Shown here one piece after another: positions 1 through 11,584 of a stretch of DNA of 60,073 bases; within the stretch, counting starts at the first letter, position 1, and each line of letters begins with the position of its first letter. Source of the DNA: Fragilaria crotonensis (Eukaryota > Bacillariophyta > Fragilariophyceae > Fragilariales > Fragilariaceae). A model generated the notes under the pieces. The model did no database searches, had not been told where the DNA came from, and worked only from the letters and a program-made list of their open reading frames with translations. The stretch is taken from contig JAKSYS010000371.1 in NCBI GenBank assembly GCA_022925895.1, forward strand, positions 1 through 60,073, written 5' to 3'. The translations under genes and the position numbers were made by a program.

Positions 1-1295
1 CCCTTTCGCAGCATTGCGTAGTCATCTTCAAGGCCACGCGTTCTCCAAAACAAGTCCCCGACTGCCTCTTCTAATGACCTTTTGAGTTTGGTCCATTTCT
101 TGACTGGAGGGTTAATCATTTTCGGAGTAGCCTTACCAAATACCACACCGTTGCTGTCCAAATCTACGACGATAGTATCCGCACTCAGACTCTGTTCAGC
201 ATAAACCCAATTCTCTCGAATAACTCCCACTAAATACGGAATTGGAGCATCCAACATAGGGGAAAGAAATCTTGGGAGCAGAGGAACATAGAGATGACTC
301 CACTGGAGTGGAAACATGAGAGATTGTAGTATCTCGGCACAGACGGTGAGAATGGAATACTGACTTGAAATGAGCAAAACCTTTTGTTCTGTCAATAAAG
401 CATACCACAACACCATAATATTCTCCAAATCCAAGCATTCGAATAGAACATGATATGGTAATGCCACATACGCAACCGGTAATTTGGCTGGTGGAGCCCA
501 AAACTTGATGTGGCTGCGAAACACCTTGATTTCAATTTCGAAAGCACCAGGAGGCGGCGCAGGTATTTCGATACACAAGTTTTGAATGTATCTTTCGAGC
601 GGTGCTATCATGAGATTGGTTGTCGTTGCTAAGCGATACAGCTGCGTCAGATATTCGCGAAAGGCCAGCAAGTAAGGCCATGCACTCAAGATGCACAAAA
701 CTCGTGGAATATAGAGTGTGCTACCCTTCTGGTCAAACGTAATCTCAACAGCGTCTGACTCTGATGAATGCACTGTATGACGGCGATTATACGGATCCTT
801 ATCGGCAGGAAAATACTCTTCGTATATCGTCAAACATGTTCCATAGATTTTGCGCCCCTTGTCATTGGTCAAGGCAAAGTGGTGTACACGGGGCATGACG
901 TAAGTAGAAGATGGAACAATCGAATCTGAATGTGGATAGCAAAACTGAGTGATCATAGGATTCAGCGGATTGTCAAGGTAATCGGTCTGTGGGTAGCGCG
1001 CCGTGATTTTCGGCGAAAACGTGTGATCGTGCGATTGTTGTTGAGGCAAATGGATGTTCCCACCCGTTTTGTCGTCATGCAACTGAGTCGATGCTTTGGT
1101 AGGCGATCGAGATCGAGGTTCCATCCATCGAGGCTGACTACTGACAACGACAAAGTACTCGACAAGCCGTTGTTGAATGATGGAAGGTGCTTCCATAGCA
1201 GTGGATTCTGACGCCTTCCGTCGCACTTTCGTGGCAACCGCGGTGCGAGCAGGTGCAGCTGCTGGAGTCGGTGGAGATGTTGCTCTTCGACCCAT
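1..1295 (-). CDS. DENN-domain protein (3' end beyond window)
   Basis: One uninterrupted minus-strand frame runs from an ATG at 1295 to the left edge, giving about 431 residues without a stop. An in-frame TGA at 1338-1340 and no earlier ATG fix the start. Residues 1-130 are low-complexity and Ser/Pro/Thr-rich. The uDENN core begins near residue 134 (MPRVHHFALTNDKGRKIYG). The central DENN follows (LCILSAWPYLLAFREYL near residue 198, ENIMVLWYALLTEQKVLLIS near 290, SPMLDAPIPYLVGV near 348). DENN proteins are usually guanine-nucleotide exchange factors for Rab GTPases and act in membrane traffic; that role is inferred from family membership. The dDENN part and C-terminus lie outside the window. 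No intron is needed in the visible part. It is divergent from the chromatin remodeller at 3231. Confidence 0.88.
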   Translation of the reverse strand, partial: MGRRATSPPTPAAAPARTAVATKVRRKASESTAMEAPSIIQQRLVEYFVVVSSQPRWMEPRSRSPTKASTQLHDDKTGGNIHLPQQQSHDHTFSPKITARYPQTDYLDNPLNPMITQFCYPHSDSIVPSSTYVMPRVHHFALTNDKGRKIYGTCLTIYEEYFPADKDPYNRRHTVHSSESDAVEITFDQKGSTLYIPRVLCILSAWPYLLAFREYLTQLYRLATTTNLMIAPLERYIQNLCIEIPAPPPGAFEIEIKVFRSHIKFWAPPAKLPVAYVALPYHVLFECLDLENIMVLWYALLTEQKVLLISSQYSILTVCAEILQSLMFPLQWSHLYVPLLPRFLSPMLDAPIPYLVGVIRENWVYAEQSLSADTIVVDLDSNGVVFGKATPKMINPPVKKWTKLKRSLEEAVGDLFWRTRGLEDDYAMLRK

Positions 1296-3230
1296 TGTCA
1301 AAACCGATGTGGTGGATCGTTGCGCGTAGGGATATGTTCAGCCGTTATGGGAAGGTCGATCACGTTCATTCACACAGCGCAATCCCTCTCGTCGTAGGCA
1401 CATGAAGTTTATTGCACAGTATCAACGGAAACGACGTGGGGAATGAGTGTGTGATTCCACAGCTGTTAAGTTCGGGCGCACAGTTAAACTTTCCTCGCCT
1501 TCGTGCGGACCGAGCTAGGCGTATCATAATGGAGCACATGTAGTACAAGGTAGTACTCGTACCACAATTAGAGGTACAGCGTGATCCGAGTACCATATAA
1601 CATGTTATATAGTAGCCCGCACTCTAGCCCATAGTATCCCACATTCGACGAAAAGGAGGATATATATGTATTCAAAACGAATAGTCAATGTCCTTCCAAC
1701 GGTTCGAGATTCACCACCAACGTGCACACAGGTATGTCATACTTGTAATTGCTTCCTGGAACTGATGACCTCCTACTGTACCTGTACCTACTGGCGGTAG
1801 ATCATTTCCTCTCTCCATATTAGTTTTTTATCGATGAGGTGAATTGTAGAAACGATCCTATCATACATGCGATCGTACCCTGGTACTCAACGTACCTGGT
1901 AGGGTAATACGTATGCCCCATATTCATATGCATATAGATATGTGGATATGTGTCATATGAATATGTCACCACAACGAGTACGAGTTCTCCAGTAAAGTAC
2001 AGTATGTATGCATAATGCATACCGGCTCCTTTACTCGGAGTAAGTGAGTACTGGCACTGTACGCTGTATGCAAAGGCTGAATTCGGGAGCATGTGGACAA
2101 TGCGACATTCGTGGTACCTGGTACCATGGAATATCACGTACGCGTATCACGTCATCACGTCCCAGCAAGTTGCGGAAATTATTCCTTTGTCTCATATGGT
2201 ATCTATGACGTTTCAGAACATCGATTCTATTAGGTTTCACATATACTACAGATCGTCCTTTCAGAATAAATTTCTTTTCCTTTACGTTGCCGCTTCCATC
2301 TGTCAACAAGTTTTGTGTTTAAAGAGAATGACCGCAACTTGCAGGTGCTGTATGCCAGTTGTACTACGGTAGTAGTACTATGTCAGAGTCTCAGAACACA
2401 GTCGGGGTCTACAAGTACTACCGGTAGTAGTACCATGGTACCAGGTATGGCAGAACAGGTACTGTACACATGTTCAGCTTGGGGTGAGAGTTTACAGGTA
2501 ACCCTATCCCTAACCATTTTCCATTATCGATTTTTTTCGAAAATCCTCTTCCCTCCTTTACTTCGTGGCAGCAGCCTCTTATTCTGCTGCATTGCTTATT
2601 GCAACAGCATTCTGTTTCAGAACAGGAACAAGCTCATTTCTCGTGGTGTTGAATGTAAGTTGGATGAATGCAACGAATCGTTCGAAATGAGTGGATATTG
2701 CCATTTTGCTATTGTGGGACGGTCCGCCGAGATGTAAAAAATGATGGTGGGTAAAATATTTGAATATGTGTTGTATGCATATTGCATATGCATACAACGC
2801 GCCAGCTATATTTTTTGGGTTGCGGCGAGAGAGCTCACTTTTTCCTCTGTTTTGCGACACCACCAATCCCGAACCTTGGCCTTTTTTGAAAACCTCACAT
2901 CGACGTATTCCCCCAAGTCGCGTTGAACCTGTTCCCACACACATCGGTCATTGTTTGACGGAAGACAACGACTTGCTACCACAAATACACCTTTCCCGTA
3001 GATCCTACGCCGCAAGTGGTATGTTGTAACGAAAAAGTCAATGGGTTTCATCGTGTTGATTGTTAGGACTCGCTTTCTTCTCATGCTCAATGAATCTGCA
3101 AACAAAATGACTTCGTTTCTTGGTTTGTTTTATGTTTGTGGACAAGATGCAGGTCCTCCCTCGTCACTACCTCTCATTCACTAACATCATCGTCGTTCTC
3201 TCTCCTGCATGCAGAAGGCATACACACCTC
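1296..3230. other. Intergenic spacer between divergent genes, palindrome-rich
   Basis: This is a 1.9-kb spacer between divergent starts. No reading frame here has convincing protein character. It holds a CATATG-rich patch (about 1915-1975) and a cluster of GTAC-type palindromes (2095-2480). One of these is the 18-mer at 2416-2433, repeated exactly at 50193-50210. Just before the remodeller ATG, a pyrimidine-rich stretch ending in TGCAG at 3210-3214 could be the acceptor of a 5'-UTR intron. Confidence 0.6.
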
Positions 3231-6200
3231 ATGTCTCAAGACGGCGACTCGGGAGTTGGGCGAGCGCGTCGCAGAACTACCAAGGCCGTCAACTACGCGA
3301 AGGAGCAAGATTTTAGTGGCGACGAAGATGTCTTTGAAGATGAGGCCGAGGAGGAAGAACGGGCACCAACCATCACCACCAAGAGGAGGGGCCGACCTCG
3401 GAAATTGACGTCAACTCCTGTCGATGTTCGCATGGAACAAGACGACGATGACGGAGGGTTTGTAAGCAAGCCGGTGTATTTTGAAAAGGGGTACGATCCA
3501 ACCTTACCTCCCCTTAGAGAACGGTTTCCATTCTTGCCTGAGTATGAAGCCGATGGGTCACCGCGAATTGAACTGATTGTTGGCCGTCGGCCCATCGTGG
3601 ACCACAAGATTGACCAGGAGGATCCACTGGACGACCCGCAACACGACGACCACGGCGGTGCCGCCAAACGAGCTGCGGCTCGTCACCGCACTTTGGAAGC
3701 TTCTCCACCACCTACATCCAAGAAGAGAATAGGCGGGAAGGATGTTGCTGTACCAGGGTCCGAAGACGTTGAGTATGAATATTTGCTAAAATTCAAAGGC
3801 AAATCGTATCTGCATCTGACCTGGAAGTCCGGCCACGACTTGGAGTCTATGAACAAGTCGGCCAAGACCTTGTATCGTCGCTATCTGAAAAAGGTCGCTG
3901 CGGGGACCGAAGAAGGCCTTGAAGATCCCGACTTTGACCCTGCTTTTATTGTGCCGCAAAAAATAGTTGATGTAGCCGATCAAGAAATGACCGTCGAGCT
4001 GACTGATAAAGAATTGATTGAATGGGAAAGGGAACGAGAAAAGGAAATAGTCGACGAGGACGAGGACGACGATGAAATCGTGGTGGACGGTATTGAGAAC
4101 GTCCAAAAAGCGGAGGAAGCGAAAGACGATGATGCCAAAGAAGAGAAAGGTACGCAAATGAATCTGTTGTGACTCACTTCTGTTGTTTCCTCTCTCATAT
4201 ATCTCTGGCGTAGACGAGAGAAAGAAAGAGGAGTGGGATGAAGATGACATAGACTTCGCCACCCTTCCTCTTGACAAGCTTCGCAAGATTGTCAACAGTG
4301 ATGGTCCCTATTACCCCGTCATCGAGGGCTCCGACAACCCCTATCGCGACGGCTACATCACTGAGCCCCCTAAGAAAGCTCGAGCATCGTACCTCTTCTT
4401 TCAAAGCGCTATGCGCTCATATTTTCAGAAGCTCCATCCAAAGGCTTCACAAAGCGAGCTCATGACAATTCTTGGTGACACGTGGCGAAACATGTCGGAA
4501 CAGGAACAAGCTCCCTTTCTCCAACTAGCATCTGAAGAAGCACAGCAGCACGACAGGGAACGCACCATGATGGAAAAGGCGCAGCGACCGAACGAAGTTT
4601 GGCAGCCAATGCGTCGATGCCTGATGGTTCTCGATCGCCTTTGCAGTGATGGTTTCGCAAACATCTTTCTGGAACCAGTTGATGTGAAGGAGTTTCCAGA
4701 CTACGAAGACATCGTAGATCAACCCATGGACCTTGGCACGGTTCGCCAAAAGCTGAAAGCCAAGAAATACCAGGCTCCCGAAAACTTCGCCCGTGATATG
4801 CGCAAGGTATGGAACAATTGCAAAATTTATAATCAACACGGCTCTGCCATTTGGTTTGTCGCAGACTACATGTCGAAACAGTTCGAGCGACTTTACAGCG
4901 CATGGGTGCAAGAGTTTCGTGACCGCTTCCTTCGATGGGCGAATCCCAATGCTCGCCCCTGGGAGCACACCTGTAGAAAGTGTGACGGGAAGTGCGGGAC
5001 TCCGGACGACAAAATGATTCTTTGCGACCACTGTGATGCCATGTACGGTGTGGCATGTCTCAAATTGAAAAAGATTCCGAAGGGGTTGTGGCACTGTCCT
5101 GAGTGTAAGCCCAAGCTCAACACCAATAAGAATATTCGCCTGCAGTCTGCCATGTCTGAGACCGCTGCAAGGCGAAAGGCTGAATTGGGGGACGTGCCGA
5201 AGAAGAAAATAATGCAGACTATGTATTTGGTGAAATGGGCTGGTCTGGGTTACGAGTTTTGTACGTGGGAGACCAAGGAAGACATCAACGACGACGCTCT
5301 GATTGATGAGTATCACAGATTGAACAACATGACCCCAGATGAGCCGGATTTGGAAGAAGAGGAAGTTGAAACAGTTCTCAATTCTGCTAAGCATGTTTCA
5401 TTCGCCACTGCTGGCGGATCATATTGCATCCCTGATTTGCGAGTGCAACTTTATGCACAATCAAGGGCTTTCCAATTCTCAAAGTTTGGCTCCGACATTC
5501 CTGAACCTCTTGGTTCTATTGTTGGTCCCCAAACAAAAGCACTTCTAGATTCTTGCGGTGGTTTAGACAAAAAAGGGGTTGTCGCAAAAGTGCAGGGCAA
5601 TGGCGAAATAGATACCGAGGACGTTCTCAGGGCGACATCGGCGGACATCGACTAACCTGATTTACGACTTGAAGTGTCTCTTTGTGTTCACGATCTTGTA
5701 CATAGAGTTATCAGAGGTGATTCTCAGGACCTCATGAAAGTGAACTCCAACTTGCCTCCATTGCTGACCGGCGAATATGATGCAATCATTCCTATTACAT
5801 CAAAAGGATTGATGATGAACGTCGAGGAAATCCATGGGTCAGTCGCCTTTCTTGGATATCGTTCATTTCCTGACGGCAGCAAGGGACCAGCTGAAGTTAA
5901 CAACATAATTCGCAATGTGGGTGACAAAATCATTGCAGTCGACGGTATGAGTACAATCGACAAGACTTTCAAGGAAGTCATCCTCATGCTAAGGGAAAGC
6001 GGCAAGAACAAGTACGCATTCATGAGATTTCTAGAAAACCGTTATGCGGTATGCAACAGCGACCTCACAAGTGTCGGAAATACGGGGCGCTACACTGTGG
6101 AAGAGTTGCACAAGAAGTTCGCTTCCGACAGACAACGACTGCTTGTCCAGCGAAAACAGCATGTTCTAGACGAAGCTCCAGTCAAAGCCGATGCGGACGA

Positions 6201-9200
6201 AGAAGATGAGGAAGCAGACCCTGACGAAGACGGCGGCGGCTCGGAGGAAGATGGCAGTGAAGGTGAATTCGAACCTGATAGTGATGACGACGATCTTGTC
6301 AAAAATCGCAAGCTTCAAAAGGTTACTTCACCGAAGCCTTTAGAAGTAGGTCAAGAAGTCAGCGCTTCTCCAGCCATTCCCATCAGTGATGGAACCGAGG
6401 AGAATGCTGCCAAAAGTAAGGCTTCACCCGACAGTGAAGCTAATGCTGAGCACACGGCGAGCGGCGATCATACCGATCACGGAGCGGCCAAAAGCACGGT
6501 TATCATTCAGCACGAGACAACGCGATCTCTTGCCTATCGCCTCCTGGACATTGATGTTGGATACAGCAGTGATGAAGGTGGCGATGAAGAGTGTGTTTAC
6601 TTCATTGATGGCGTTGATGATACGTTTACAACAGAAAAAGAAATTGTCGTGTGCACTGAGCCTAGCACTGAAGAGGATCCCGACGACAAGAAGAAGTCGA
6701 GGAAGAAGAAGAAAGAGGAAGACGACGTGGAGGAAAAGAAAAGGGTGTTGCCAATGAAGCGCAACGAATTTGGTTCTCTTGGAGAACGAGGCAAAATCGC
6801 GGCCGCCGTCGCTGCTACGAGTCGCGCGCCGGACCCGAGCGACTTCATCAACTTCCCAGACCCATCACCCAAAGAGTTGGAAGCGATTCGCAAGGCTGAA
6901 GAGTTAGCCTTGGAACAAGAACAGGCGCTGGAGGCAGAAGCTCAGGCTGCGATGGAGGATTCACCCTCGAAGGCTAAGCGTTCAACTGTGAAGGTAGAGC
7001 AAATTGCCGTTACGACCGGAGAAGTGGTTCGTATTTGGGCAAATGCAGAGACAGCCTCGGCGACGCTTCAGATATCTCTTGAGGACATAAGGAGTATGCT
7101 CAAAGGGCATTACAACGAAGAACTTGGGGATGAAGTCGGGGATACAGATGGAGATACGCGCTTTCAGGGGCTGAAGTAACTGCCACCGGAGGCAGTTCCC
7201 GTGGCAGCAAGAAGGGTAAAGAGGCGTTCCTCGAATTTCGAGACAAACTGTACGATCCAGCCATTCCCCACGTTTATAAGAATGGGAATAAATTGCGTGA
7301 TTATCAAGTTGACGGTGTTAATTGGTTGGCTAGTACCTGGTACAAACGTCACAGTTGCATCCTCGCTGATGAGATGGGTAAGTCTGTCTTACTGATTATA
7401 CGTTGCGTTCACTGGCATTTCTGACGAGAACTTTACAGGACTTGGAAAGACGGTTCAAATCGTTACCTACATTGAGCACATATATCGCGTCGAGAAGATT
7501 CATCGCCCCTTCCTTGTTGTTGTTCCGCTTTCAACAGTCGAGCATTGGAGACGAGAATTCCAGGGCTGGACTGACATGGTTTGCTGTGTTTATCACGACA
7601 GACAAAGAATTTGGCGTGATGTCATGCGTGAGTATGAATGGTACTTTGACGACCGTCCGCATACTCCGGAGTTTCTGAAGTTTGATGTGCTTGTCACCAC
7701 CTATGACACTCTGATTGGAGACTTCGATATCATTGGCCAGATTCCGTGGCGAGTTGCTGTCGTTGATGAAGCGCACCGTCTTCGAAACATCAAGGGGAAA
7801 CTCCTCGAGTGCATGAAGGAAATCAGTGCCAGAGGAACGCTTCAGTACGGTTTTCAAAGTCGTGTACTCATGACGGGCACACCTCTTCAAAACAACACTC
7901 AAGAACTTTGGACATTGCTGAATTTTATTGAACCTTCAAGTTTCCAAGCATGGAAGAGTTTCAGGCAAAATTTGGAAACATGGCCAATCGAGAGCAGGTG
8001 GAGGCTCTACAGAAGAAGATTTCACCATACATGCTTCGTCGTGTGAAGGAGGATGTTGCCAAAGATATCCCAGCGAAAGAAGAAACTGTCATCGACGTCG
8101 AGCTCACAAGCATTCAAAAGCAGTATTACAGGGCTATCTTCGAGCATAATCATGCCTTTCTTAGCATGGGTCCGACCCGTTCGAACGCTCCGAAGCTGAT
8201 GAATATTCAGATGGAGCTCAGGAAGTGCTGCAATCACCCTTTCCTGCTCGATGGAGTTGAGAGCAGAGAAATGGAGAAGGCATTCAGCGAATTCCTCGAA
8301 CAAGGGAAATTCGCAGGAAAATCCACAGAAGCGCAGCAGGAACTCTTGAACGAGCGTGGATACGTGATGACCAGCGGAAAGATGGTTCTGCTTGACAAGC
8401 TGCTACCGAAACTCAGAGCTGAGGGACACAAGGTGCTTATCTTTAGTCAGATGGTCAGAATGCTTGACTTAATCTCTGAATATGCTGACTTCAGAGGTTT
8501 TCGCCACGAGCGCCTCGACGGGCGTGTGAGAGGAAACGAAAGACAAAAAGCCATCGATCGATTTGAGACGGAAAAGGACAGTTTCATGTTTCTCCTCTCT
8601 ACCCGTGCGGGTGGTGTCGGTATCAATCTGACCGCAGCAGGTAAGTGCCATGGCAAAGTTCCCGAACAAACACAACCCGATCTCAATTTTTTCTACAGAC
8701 ACTTGCATTATCTTTGACAGCGATTGGAACCCCCAAAATGATGTCCAGGCTCAGGCTCGTTGCCATCGTATCGGACAGACGAAGGACGTTAGAATCTACA
8801 GGCTAGTCACCAGTCGTACTTTCGAGCAGGAGATGTTTGATCGCGCTAGCAAAAAGCTGGGCTTGGAACAAGCCGTTCTCGGAACCTTTAACAATGACAA
8901 CGATGATGACAAGCCTACCTCAAAAGAAATGGAACAGCTTTTGAAGAAAGGCGCCTATGCTTTATTGGACGACGAAGACGAAGAAACCAACCAATTCTGT
9001 GCGGATGACATTGATTCCATCCTTGCCAAGCGAACCCGAACACGCGTCGTAGAAGGTACTAAGACTGCCTCTTGGTTAAACAAGGCTGGGATGGTTGTGA
9101 GCAAGAGTAAATTTGCCTCCGAAGGTGGCTCTGCTGGTGTCGACGTTGACGACCCAAACTTCTGGCAGAAGGTGATGCCTGATTTCGTCACCCCTCAGAT

Positions 9201-11496
9201 CATGCTTGAGAAGCTGAACGAATTGTCCGACATGATCGATGGCGTAAGTGTGACGAAAAAAGGTGTTGGTCGTGGCCGCGGACGATGGAAGAAGAAGGAC
9301 CAAGAGTCCAATGGTGAGGCGAAGGCAATTGAATCGGAAGGCCAACCTGTTGGCGATAGCATTGCCCCCACTGCTGGTGACCAGAACCCTGCGAATCCTG
9401 TCGAACCGGAGAATGTTGAGAAGGATGAGGATGAAGATGCAATCGATGAAGAAGAAGATGACGACGACGAGGAAAAGGAGGAAGCGAAGGCGGTGCTCTC
9501 CAGAACCAATCAGCGAAAAATTGCGAAGTTCATGGCCGACATGAAGAGTATGATGGATGGTATTCTAGAAGAAGCTGAGGACGATTCACTGCAAAACAGC
9601 GATAAGCAAGCGTGCCAAAAACTCCTTCTCACTATATCCATCAAGGAACGTCTCTTTACCGATGAGCAGAGGCATCTCGCTCGATCGTTGCTAAAAAGGT
9701 TGGAAGGTGACCGAAGGAGGCGATGCAGGACCTCAACAGATGGGCCGACATCTAGAGTTTCCAATCCGAGAGCCATTCACGAGACTCCTGAGAAAGAATA
9801 CGGCATTCCTGACGACCTTCTTATTCTCAGCAAGCAGCAAAGGCGAAAGCGGCGCAAAGATGCTGGTACAAAGCGGCGCAGCAAAAAGGGTGTCGACGAC
9901 GAAGATGACGTCGACGAAGACGGATACCTCCGGCACTCGGACGACGAGGGTGATTGGTCGGACGTTGGCGATGACATTTACGGGGTTGGAGCTAGCAAGA
10001 AGCGCGCTACCATCAGCATCAAGGAAGCTCGTCGTCGGAGAGGATGGGCTCACGACGATGATGCGGCAACTGCAGCAGGACGGCCATGGCCCGCGTTCCC
10101 TCGTCACCTTGTCAATGAGGTTTTGGGGTCACTCCTAGATGAAGTCATGGAATACGACAAGACCACTAGCGGAGGTATGTTTTCTGAGCCCGTGCCTCGC
10201 GATCAGTATCCGGAGTACTATGAACAGATTAAGAAACCCATGGACTATGGCACAATGAAAGCGAAGCTGGAGCGTGGTGAGTATCGTTCCGCACAAGCAA
10301 TGCAAAAAGACTTCATCCTTGTCATGCAAAATTGCGTGAAATTCAATGCGCCAAACTCTGATGTAGTGAGGGAAGCACGCCAACAAGCCCTCCTGCGCCC
10401 TGACGCCTTGCGCAAGGCAGCTAAAAAGTTCAACCTCTTCCTGGCCGAGGACGGTTCTGTCTTGGAGATAATCGACGACGAGAAGAAGAAAGAAACCAAC
10501 CCCGATGGCACGCCGAAGTTGAAAAAGAAGCGACGCAAGAAGGGTGACGAGCCCGACGACGACAGCACCACAAAGCCGATCAAGCGTCGCAGAACGACGA
10601 AAAAATTCGTCGTTGAGAAGGACGACGTCGACGATGACGACACTGTCTCTGAAGAAGAAGAGGTGGTCACAGAAGTGCTTAAGAAGCCAAGAATCAAGAT
10701 ACGTCTCAACGGGGACGACAAGAAGCCGAAAAAGATTGTCAGAAAGCGTAAGCAAGTTGAGGTTGATGTGGACGACGAAGGCGCAGATGCCGACGTTGAG
10801 AAAACTCCGATGCCTAAATTAAGGCGTGGCGGTAAGAAGAAGGTGGGGGCCGAAGTCAGCGAGGTACCAAAGAAGAAACGGAAAAAGGTTGAGAAGGTCG
10901 AAGGGAGCGACGACGATCATTCCAACCCCGAGCCACCGAAAGCGATCTCACCCGTGCCCGACGCACTAGCCGACGAACCCGAGAATGGCGAAAGCCTCTC
11001 CTTGTATATGAACGTTGGATACTGGAAGAGTGAGCGTGAGAAGTTAGACGGCACTTTCAAAGCTGCCAATAGCCTTTTTGCCAAGCATGGACCGTGGAAA
11101 CTTCCGGACGAGGTTGGCGAAGATCGCTTCACTTCTGTTGCTCACACCGTCTTGGCAAAGATGGCGAAGCACGATCACTACTCGGTTTTTGCCCATGCTG
11201 TTACAGAGGACGAAGCTCCTGATTACTACGACATTATCAAGAAACCGATGGACTTTGGCAAGATGTTGCGAAAGGTTGAAAAGGGAGAATACGGCAGCGG
11301 GTCGTCGGCAGCAGGTGCCCTATACGAGGATTTCAGGCTCGTGTTCAACAACTGCAACTTATACAACGACGAGGAGGGCGAGGTCTTGGAAGAAGCGACG
11401 AGAGTTTTTAGTTTGCTCCCTGAGACGTATGCCATGGCCTGTCGCTCAACTCTTGGTAAACGAAAGAACATCAAGGAACGATATTCTAAGGGATAG
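3231..11496 (+). CDS. Giant chromodomain/bromodomain SNF2 chromatin remodeller (CHD-like)
   Basis: Proposed exons: 3231-4149, 4214-5560 (end tentative), 5675-7093, 7168-7377, 7439-8640 and 8699-11496, about 2,630 residues. Domain order with approximate residues: chromo-like (180), HMG box (357-425), bromodomain 1 (431-539), PHD finger (558-606, CRKCDGKC...WHCPEC), chromodomain 2 (637-679), PDZ-like (797-875), SNF2 ATPase with Walker A DEMGLGKT split by an intron and DEAH near 1406, helicase C ([21 protein letters not shown]), bromodomain 2 (2162-2277) and bromodomain 3 (2508-2613). Acidic and Lys-rich linkers separate the modules. The protein should act in the nucleus as an ATP-dependent nucleosome remodeller that reads acetylated and methylated histones. 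A one-base shift at about 7937-7940 (FIEPS to KFPSMEEF) breaks the ATPase frame; restoring one A in AA repairs it. The 5561-5674 intron is inferred because a TAA at 5653 separates two same-frame halves; it has a CTAAC branch-like site at 5652 and an AG at 5673-5674. Confidence 0.9.
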
Positions 11497-11584
11497 GATA
11501 ACGAACTTCATAACTACCATGTTTCTTACGATGAACGATGTTAGCCCTTCACCAGCCATGAGCTGCTTCTTTAGGCATAAACTG

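Noticed and set aside
930-1237. Overlapping frames of 91-93 codons on both strands
   Set aside because: Shadows of the DENN gene, which explains the region in one frame.
1900-1975. Telomere- or centromere-like satellite
   Set aside because: The CATATG-rich patch is short and not regularly repeated.
5653-5655. Stop-codon recoding at TAA
   Set aside because: TAA is not the selenocysteine codon and no suitable element is visible; an intron is the simpler explanation.
7937-7940. Programmed ribosomal frameshifting in the remodeller ATPase
   Set aside because: No slippery heptamer or stimulatory structure is evident, and the same kind of one-base break recurs in unrelated genes.
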